A stretch of 64,000 nt of DNA. It comes from Euclidia mi. Lineage: Eukaryota > Arthropoda > Insecta > Lepidoptera > Erebidae. The notes under the pieces were generated by a model that ran no database searches, was not told the DNA's origin, and saw only the letters and a program-made list of their open reading frames with translations. A program made the position numbers and the translations under genes. The stretch spans positions 52,566,486 through 52,630,485 of the forward strand of contig OX123192.2 in NCBI GenBank assembly GCA_944739405.2, given 5' to 3'. Shown here piece by piece: positions 57,210 through 64,000 of the stretch (position 1 is its first letter; each line of letters starts with the position of its first letter).

Positions 57210-60200
57210 CTTTGGTATGTCAGTACAAACAACTTAGAAAGATAATATGATCAGCCCTTTTTGCACCGCAACCAGGAAACTCGACGTTTCTGTACCTATG
57301 GATAGGTATATATATGGTAGCAACATAAAACGGAGGCCATTTATTGTACCTACTACGGTGAAGACAAACAACACTAATGACATCTAACGGACACGGCGTA
57401 ACTAAATCCTGAATCGCGCAATTAAAGTTATCGCACACGATGATTTTTATATACAAGTTCTCATCTAGTTTTGCCAGAGTGTGTTCAACCAAGCTCAATC
57501 ACCTAATCAGAACAGCGGGTCACAAGTATTATAGTATTCAATCATCTTCTTATCTATTGTATTTTATTTTGTTTTTTGAACTAGAGAATACAGCTACACG
57601 AACACAATGTTTCTTTAATTTAACCCTTTTTTATGATCTCATAGGAATTTTGGCAAAAGCCTTATTATTGCACTCCTACGGTCACTAAAGAATTAGGTTG
57701 TCTATTAGTTGGTCAGTAACAAAAGATTTTTATAACTATAGATAATTTCGTACTCCAATACATAAATATTACAATGTGTAGAAGAATATCTTGCTTTTTA
57801 TAAAAATCAATAACATCTTCAATATCAGTAATTACAAGTTATTAATACTATCTATTTCACACTCAAAATCATCTGTATTTGCAACAAACAAATAAATTCT
57901 AAAATGTTGATATTCAAAACCAATTTCGGCTTTAGATCACTACGGCCGTATTTCAGCCGGATAAAATTTATTGGGTGCTAAACGGTTATATTTGCTGTGT
58001 CAGCATTCACTATCCTGATTTACTGGTGTTGTATATAATTTACCATTGGGCTAAGTAAATTTGAGTATTTTACAGTTCTGCAGAATTTAATGGCTTAAAC
58101 GCGATTGACAAAGGACAGAAACTGCGACCTTTTTATTATGTTTTAATTTTTGAATAGACTCACGCCACTATCGTCGAAGGGATAGACAGATGTATTATAT
58201 CACACCCATATTACGCCATTTTATGAATTTAAGTGCATTTTAGATTCTTTGTTATGTTTTCTCAGATATTTAAACATTAGCCGTTTCAGCAGCCTTTTTT
58301 TTCTTCATTGAAAACATGATTTAGTATTTTTATTTATTCAAATTTTTATTTAGCGGAAGCAAAAAGTACAATTTTTTTATCAAGTTGCACTATCACTATT
58401 TTGCTGTAAAAGCCACTCTCAGTTGAAGTGTTTTTATTTCTTTTTGACCTATATGCGCGTCAATACCTGCCAATTTTCAGCTTTAGAAACCAAGTTATCG
58501 ACATTCATGTTTGGTCAGTGAGTGATGGGGTTAGAATGTGAGGCTAGACTTATTCCAGTGGATAGCGAATGCGTCTATTGATCAGGAGGTCCCGTGTTCG
58601 ATTCCCGAGTTAGTTTTGATTTATGTATATGTAGGAAAATATCTGAAACACAAGGTTTTGTGAATTTTAAAATCATTCGAAACCGAACACAAACACCCAG
58701 ACAACAATTTATGCACAACACATAGTGCTGTACCACTTACAAATCGAAGCCATAACTCCCAATTGGGTACTTGTGGCCTATCAGTACATATTCACGGTCA
58801 AACAGCGCACAGCCAAAACGCGGTTTGGCATACAATCAACTGAATAGCCAACAAACCTATCTGCTCAAGCCATATCTGATTCCTCCAACATTCATAGAGA
58901 TTTTCATATGAATAAATTTGATACTATTTGCTGTTATTCGAAATTATGTAGTATGAGACCATGCATAGAGTAGTTGGCGACGCCTGGTGATTCAGATGTC
59001 CGTTGCTGATGGAGAAATGTCAAGTAAACATGTACTGTATTTTCGTGCAATTAAGGACTATATCTGTTTGAATAAGGATGATAATTTTATGAGATCTTTA
59101 CATATTATGCCCTATTATAATGATAAGCACAATGAAAAATATGTAGATTTGTTATAGAATGTACAACTTCACTATCCCAAGGAGTATTCCTAGGAACACT
59201 CAATTCACCTGACGCCATAATAGATACGCGAGTAATACAGAACCACAGCAATTAAATACTCAAGTCTATGAGAACGGAGGACCCAAGGGTAAAAGGGTCC
59301 ATTTTGTAAATGATATTCACAAAAATATTCGTGTCTAATTACAAATAATTTAATACAGTAATTTTAAAGGGGCACAAAAGGTCAAACTGTAAACGTCGAG
59401 TTTCAAATTATGTAGATTGATTTACTTGAAATTAAAGATCTGGGATTTTTTCTTATTAATTGGGCGAGCAGCACCGATAAATTTTGTAGGCAGATGAATT
59501 AACAAGGAATTTATATTGTTCAAGAAAGGGGCGATCCCCCTTTTAATTCCTCTGATTAGGAAAATTTTGACGAAATTGCTGACGCCCGTGTCATTCGAAT
59601 TGGTGATAACAGAATTTTTGGGCCGTCCTTGTAATGTTAGGGAGGAAGAATGATGATCTTGGCATTTGGGAAGCGTTTTGCAAAGAGTTATAACAAATTG
59701 GTGCTTCGTGAGACCGCCGCGTTGAAAAGGGTAACTTTGATGGTCAGTTATTGCTGATATTGTAGTGGCGTGTTTAATTTCCGGGTTGGGCAAAGTGCTC
59801 TTTTGATTTTAATTTGGTTATCAGATGTTCTATTTTGTTATACATCATAATATCAATAATTTTCAAGCCGTAACTTTGGGCCATCGATCTTTCAGCGAAA
59901 GGTTTAGCTTTCACTAAATCCGGATGAATAAAAGCACTGTAGGGGGCTAAGCGTTTCTATCCGTAAGCATTGGGGAAGAAGGGAAAAATAGTGGCTAAGC
60001 GTAGTTCCGCATGCTTGCGCCAACGCATTTTACGGTTCGCCGCACTCGGCTCTAATTTCCATTTAAAGCCGTCACGTCCACCTGTCCGCTGCACACAGCT
60101 CACGTCCAACCTGAGCACCTCATCATCAGCCCTGTATATATTATACTGTCCTACTGTTAGGCACGGGCCTATTCTCACGGTGTAGTGGGTAAGGCCAATA

Positions 60201-61563
60201 GTTCACCACGCTAGTCATGCGGGTTGGCGGTCCTCACATGTCTTTTGAGAAAATCATGAGAAACGCCCAGACATGGAGGTTTCCTCACAATGTTTTCTTT
60301 CACCGTAAAACAAGCGATAATATAATTAACAATTTTATACGGACTTAAGTTCGAAAAGTCATTGGTATTCGTTAATTCCGCGGAAATAATGTCGGTGAAT
60401 CATAGAAGAGTGAGTGTCGGTAAAGGACTTGGAAACTTAAGTTGCTTGGACCACTGGCGCTACTGAACCAAGACTGAAGGTAGAACAATGTGTTTCGTCT
60501 TTTTTTTCGTCGCAGATGCGGTGAGAATGTGATGAATTTTTTTATTAAATTTGAGTTGTCAGCGAAAGTAAGTTTCCATTTTAAATTAAATTTGTTTTTA
60601 ATTTATACATCTGTTTATTTACCTTATGTATTTCAGAAACTCCTATACGTAATACATTCCACATAAAGCATGCAGCCTCTCTCTTTGATAAAGACATCTA
60701 AACCCATTTTACTCAACTGACGACGCCAATCAGGTCAAAGGCCACTCCCATACAGTTGAGAACAAAGGTAAAAAAGAACAGTGGGGTGGCAGCTGGACAT
60801 AATGATCTCGGAAGTCGTAAAAGTCTGAAGAAAATTACTGTAATACAAACGAGAAGATATACGATGGACCGACAATCTCTCGTTAAATATATTGTGGTGC
60901 TTTATGCGAATGAAACATAAAATGGAAGACTGAAAACTGTAACCATTTACGATTTTTATACTTTGCTTAATGAAAACAAATGGCTGGAAAATTGCAATTT
61001 GCTTTCTTCGAATTACATTAAAATATTGTTAGTCATTTATAAATCGAAATATGATATTCAGCAAATATATTTAGATGTTGATAAATCGGAATATAGTTTG
61101 CAGTTATCGGCCAATTATCTGTGTAGTGAAAATAAACAATTTGACAAAAAAAAATCTTTGTAGGTACCAAAAACTGCGAATTTAAGTAAATCAGATCAAG
61201 ATTTTGTAAATAAAGACTAAATATAGCAGTACATTTAGTGCTACATTTAGAAATAAACATAATTTATGCAATTATGATTTTTTGCGATAAAATGCTGATT
61301 CAATTCTTGATTATAGTCGGATGATAGGGATACAAAAATACTTTGGTGACCCGTTAAACGGCTTTGCTTTAGATAAAAATGATTTAGCTAAGACAAAGTA
61401 GTATTCTTAAATATCTATATTGCGCAAATCTCGCAAATTAGGAGCATGAAATTGTGAAATGTAGCTAGGAGTTTTCAAATTACCTCCTTGGATATTCAGT
61501 AAAGATAGGCTTGTACGAAGAAAATATACCTACCAATTAACTGTTGTTCATGCCACGCAAGTC

Positions 61564-61732
61564 CGAGCAAAATGATGTTTATAACAAAACTGTTTATAAG
61601 CATGATTGGCGGATGACGGATGAGCGATGGATGGCTGAGTGAGTTATTAAATTTATCGACTGGAATCTTGTCATAAAACTCGATGCTTCGCTACGTGATT
61701 AAGTAGAAAGTGTGCTCACTGAAAACTGTAGG
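61564..61732. other. 169-bp segment private to copy B
   Basis: Replaces 23 bp of copy A (49844-49866, an AT-rich TGGTATAATATAATATCC phrase). It has no recognisable repeat or coding content and lies immediately upstream of a SINE. The direction of change (insertion in B or deletion with filler in A) cannot be decided from the window. Confidence 0.8.
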
Positions 61733-61743
61733 TATAGTATTTT

Positions 61744-61998
61744 TATATTTCTATTTTGTATCTTCACGCCAGTTTCCACGAAGGGGTAGGTGTAATATTA
61801 CACCCACATTTCGCCTTATGAATTTTAGGTCCCAGGTAATAGGAAGCGAGTCTATTGCCGTTACAGACTGCTAGACACCGTGCTGCTACTGAGAATTCGG
61901 AAAAACTCAGTAACTCTTTTGCCCGACCCGGGAATCGCACCTGGGACGTTCCACTCAGCAGATGCATGCGCTATCCACTGGACCATGAAGGCAGTCGA
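61744..61998 (-). mobile_element. tRNA-type SINE, copy B
   Basis: Duplicate of 49878-50132. The sequence immediately to the left differs between A and B (61564-61732 against 49844-49866). Confidence 0.8.
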
Positions 61999-62816
61999 AG
62001 TATTTTACATTCGTCGACCTGATTAAGTACGTCTTGAAAAATGTACCTGCACCTGCAACCGGCGAGGGTGTATGAAAAGAGTAATGAACTATTATTTGTC
62101 ACTAGATTTATACATAGCGCTGACGCGTGTTGCTTTAAAAAATATATATCTAATTATATTCAAACACATTGACGATCTTCAACGTTTTGCGTATAAAAAC
62201 AAAACACAAAGACCGATGCCGTATTTAGGTGGCGATTTAAAGTTACAAGGCATCAAAAACCAACGACCAGTCGTGGACAAAGACATATTTTTTTATCTTA
62301 CGCTAGAATGATGGCGACACAAAATATGCAGCTTATTTTATGTAGGAAACATATAAGCTAAATATTTCATGCAGAGTGAATATCTTAGCAAAGTGGCACA
62401 ATTTTCAGGGTTCACAGGTTGAGGGCTTGATAAATGCGTATAAGTTCTTGCTTACAGCAAAATGTTTACAGTATTTACGAACTATTTTACGTAATGTATT
62501 AGACGGAGCATGTAAATGAGATATTCTATGAACTGTTACTTATTTTCTTGAATAATCAACTGCTTGAAAAATACATGAGAAAGAAAATAACACTTAAGCA
62601 TACTGTTCAATAAATATTAAAAAATTTGCACAGTTTCAAGTGATTTTTTTTCTGACTAGGCTCGCTTTAGACTGAATTTTTATATCAGTCACCTAGACGT
62701 AGCTGAGGTCGTTGGCTTTTATTGAAGTAAAGTTGAAACAGAGTCGTATTATTACACAATGTCAATTTTGTTGTTATTGAGGGCTATTGCTACGTACCCG
62801 TGGCTCACAGCGTGAT

Positions 62817-63073
62817 AATAATAATAATAATAATAATATAATAATAATAATATTCTACCACATACACACATCACCATCTAGTCCCAAGCTAAGCAGAGCT
62901 TGTGTTATGAGTACTAGATAATGGATAAACATACATATACTTATAGTTTTTTTTTTTGTAAATACATACATATTATACATAGAAACACCCAGACCAAGAC
63001 AAACATCCATGTTCATGCACACAAATGTTTGACTTGAGCGGGAATCGAACCCGCGACCTTCGGCGTAGCTGAT
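62817..63073 (-). mobile_element. Young tRNA-derived SINE with (TTA)n tail, private to copy B
   Basis: 257 bp inserted at TGAT (62813-62816, repeated at 63070-63073). Copy A is uninterrupted at the matching site (50945-50955). On the minus strand a tRNA-like head with B box GGTTCGATTCC is followed by AACATTTGTGTGCATGAACA, GTGTTTCTATG and a long (TTA)n tail seen as (TAA)n at 62817-62850. The length exactly explains the offset change between copies. Confidence 0.92.
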
Positions 63074-64000
63074 GTTTTATAGCCTTCCTCGATAAATGTG
63101 CTATCCAAAACAAGATGATCCGAAATAAGATTTATCCAAATCGGACGCGTAGTTTCTGAGATTAGCACGGTCAACCAATCAATCAAACAAATTCTTCACC
63201 TTTTTTATATTAGTATAGAAATACTAGATGTTGCTAGATTCTCGTTTTCCCACAGGGCTACCGCTGCTAAGATATCAGAGGTACTAACATCAAATTATAA
63301 CGACTGTCAAAGATTTTCATGGCAATCGGGACCGACGGCATAACTTGCTCTGCGAGGCACGCGGCAAGCGATAATTAACAATTCAATAATGCACCAACTC
63401 CGAAAGGTCAGTGGTATGCGCCGTGAATTTGAACCCGATACCCTCTGCACGGCAGTCCGCTCAAATTAAACATTTGTGTGCGTGAACATGGATGTTTATC
63501 TTGGTGTGGGTGTTTCTATGTATAATATGTATATTATTATGTTTGTATCTGCACTAGGCTATCGCTGCCATATAATAAACTAATACTCTTCAACTATAAT
63601 TATAATGCCCTGTACAAATAAACCAAATATTTATCCACTGGTTCATATCTAAACAGTACTGTGGAGTGTAAATATCTAATTATAACCTGAAATCATTGAA
63701 CGCAGTACGGTTTTGTCACTTACAACTGTCAATAACGAAGTTCGACAAATATTGATGAGCTCTCAAACACTAATTACTGATTGCAATCTATTGAGGCGTT
63801 TGATCTGTGGGACTGAGTGGTTATGGTTTCGATGGGTTATACGCACATTCAGAACTGTACTATACTTATAAAGGGCTAGAAGGGATTGACGTATCTACAT
63901 GGATAAAAACCCCAAATCAAATAAAAAATAAAAAAGGTGCAAAAGCCGCCGATTATACAATATCCCAGATTAAGTCACTGCAAATGTATTTATAAAACTA

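Larger units (their letters stand above)
52209..64000. repeat. Segmental duplication II, copy B (runs off the window)
   Basis: Matches 40502-51877. Private differences are a short duplicated phrase near 55980, a 169-bp replacement at 61564-61732 and a SINE at 62817-63073. The features of copy A recur here: SINE 53778-54172, ATTATGGCA element 56172-57209, SINE-body 60126-60381, SINE 61744-61998, nested SINEs 63288-63573. Confidence 0.97.

Noticed and set aside
62817..62850. (TAA)n as an independent microsatellite
   Set aside because: It is the 3' tail of the minus-strand SINE inserted there.

Overview
The window is AT-rich, intron- and intergene-like DNA from an insect, almost certainly a moth or butterfly (Lepidoptera). 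The evidence is the dense load of repeats typical of that order: tRNA-headed SINEs whose tails carry the conserved block around CTTCGGGGATAAAA, RTE-type LINE fragments, poly(A) retroposons, and MITE-like elements. No bacterial, viral or CRISPR feature is visible. Only one sequence looks like a functional host exon: an immunoglobulin-domain exon of the dpr (defective proboscis extension response) / zig-8-like cell-surface family at 35170-35347 (+). Most of the window is probably intron of that gene or flanking DNA.

Layout. (1) 1-10763 and 18113-37968 are two copies of one segmental duplication. The second is about 9 kb longer because it received later insertions. (2) 10764-18112 separates the copies. 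It holds two related exon-like pieces resembling the pre-TM1/TM1 part of a divergent Cys-loop (nicotinic-like) receptor, a MITE, a GC-rich retroelement and several near-perfect hairpins. (3) Inside the second copy a MULE-type DNA transposon with ~220-bp inverted termini starts at 19194. A 3848-bp segment running from inside the MULE into flanking DNA was then duplicated in tandem (20192-24039 and 24040-27887; 4-bp microhomology CGTT). (4) 28811-30780 is a 5'-truncated RTE-clade LINE with a 640-codon open reverse-transcriptase frame. (5) 37969-40501 carries dispersed repeats and a truncated transposase-like ORF. (6) 40502-52208 and 52209-64000 are two nearly identical copies of an 11.7-kb direct duplication whose left junction falls inside that ORF. 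Copy B has its own later SINE insertion.

Because most of the window is present twice, the paralogous copies serve as each other's empty sites. Several insertions can therefore be delimited to the base, with their target-site duplications: RTE at 28811, LINE tail at 2788, retroposon at 36976 and SINE at 62817. The first copy of the dpr region kept only the last ~42 bases and splice donor of the Ig exon (8282-8323), so it is a dead duplicate. I see no operon-like or clearly novel multi-gene system. The most interesting items are the duplication history, the MULE, a 1.04-kb non-coding element with inverted clusters of ATTATGGCA-like motifs, the 5S-rRNA-like SINE head and the receptor-like exon pair. 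The very high identity of copies A/B and of the 3848-bp repeats means that uncollapsed haplotypes in the assembly must be excluded.
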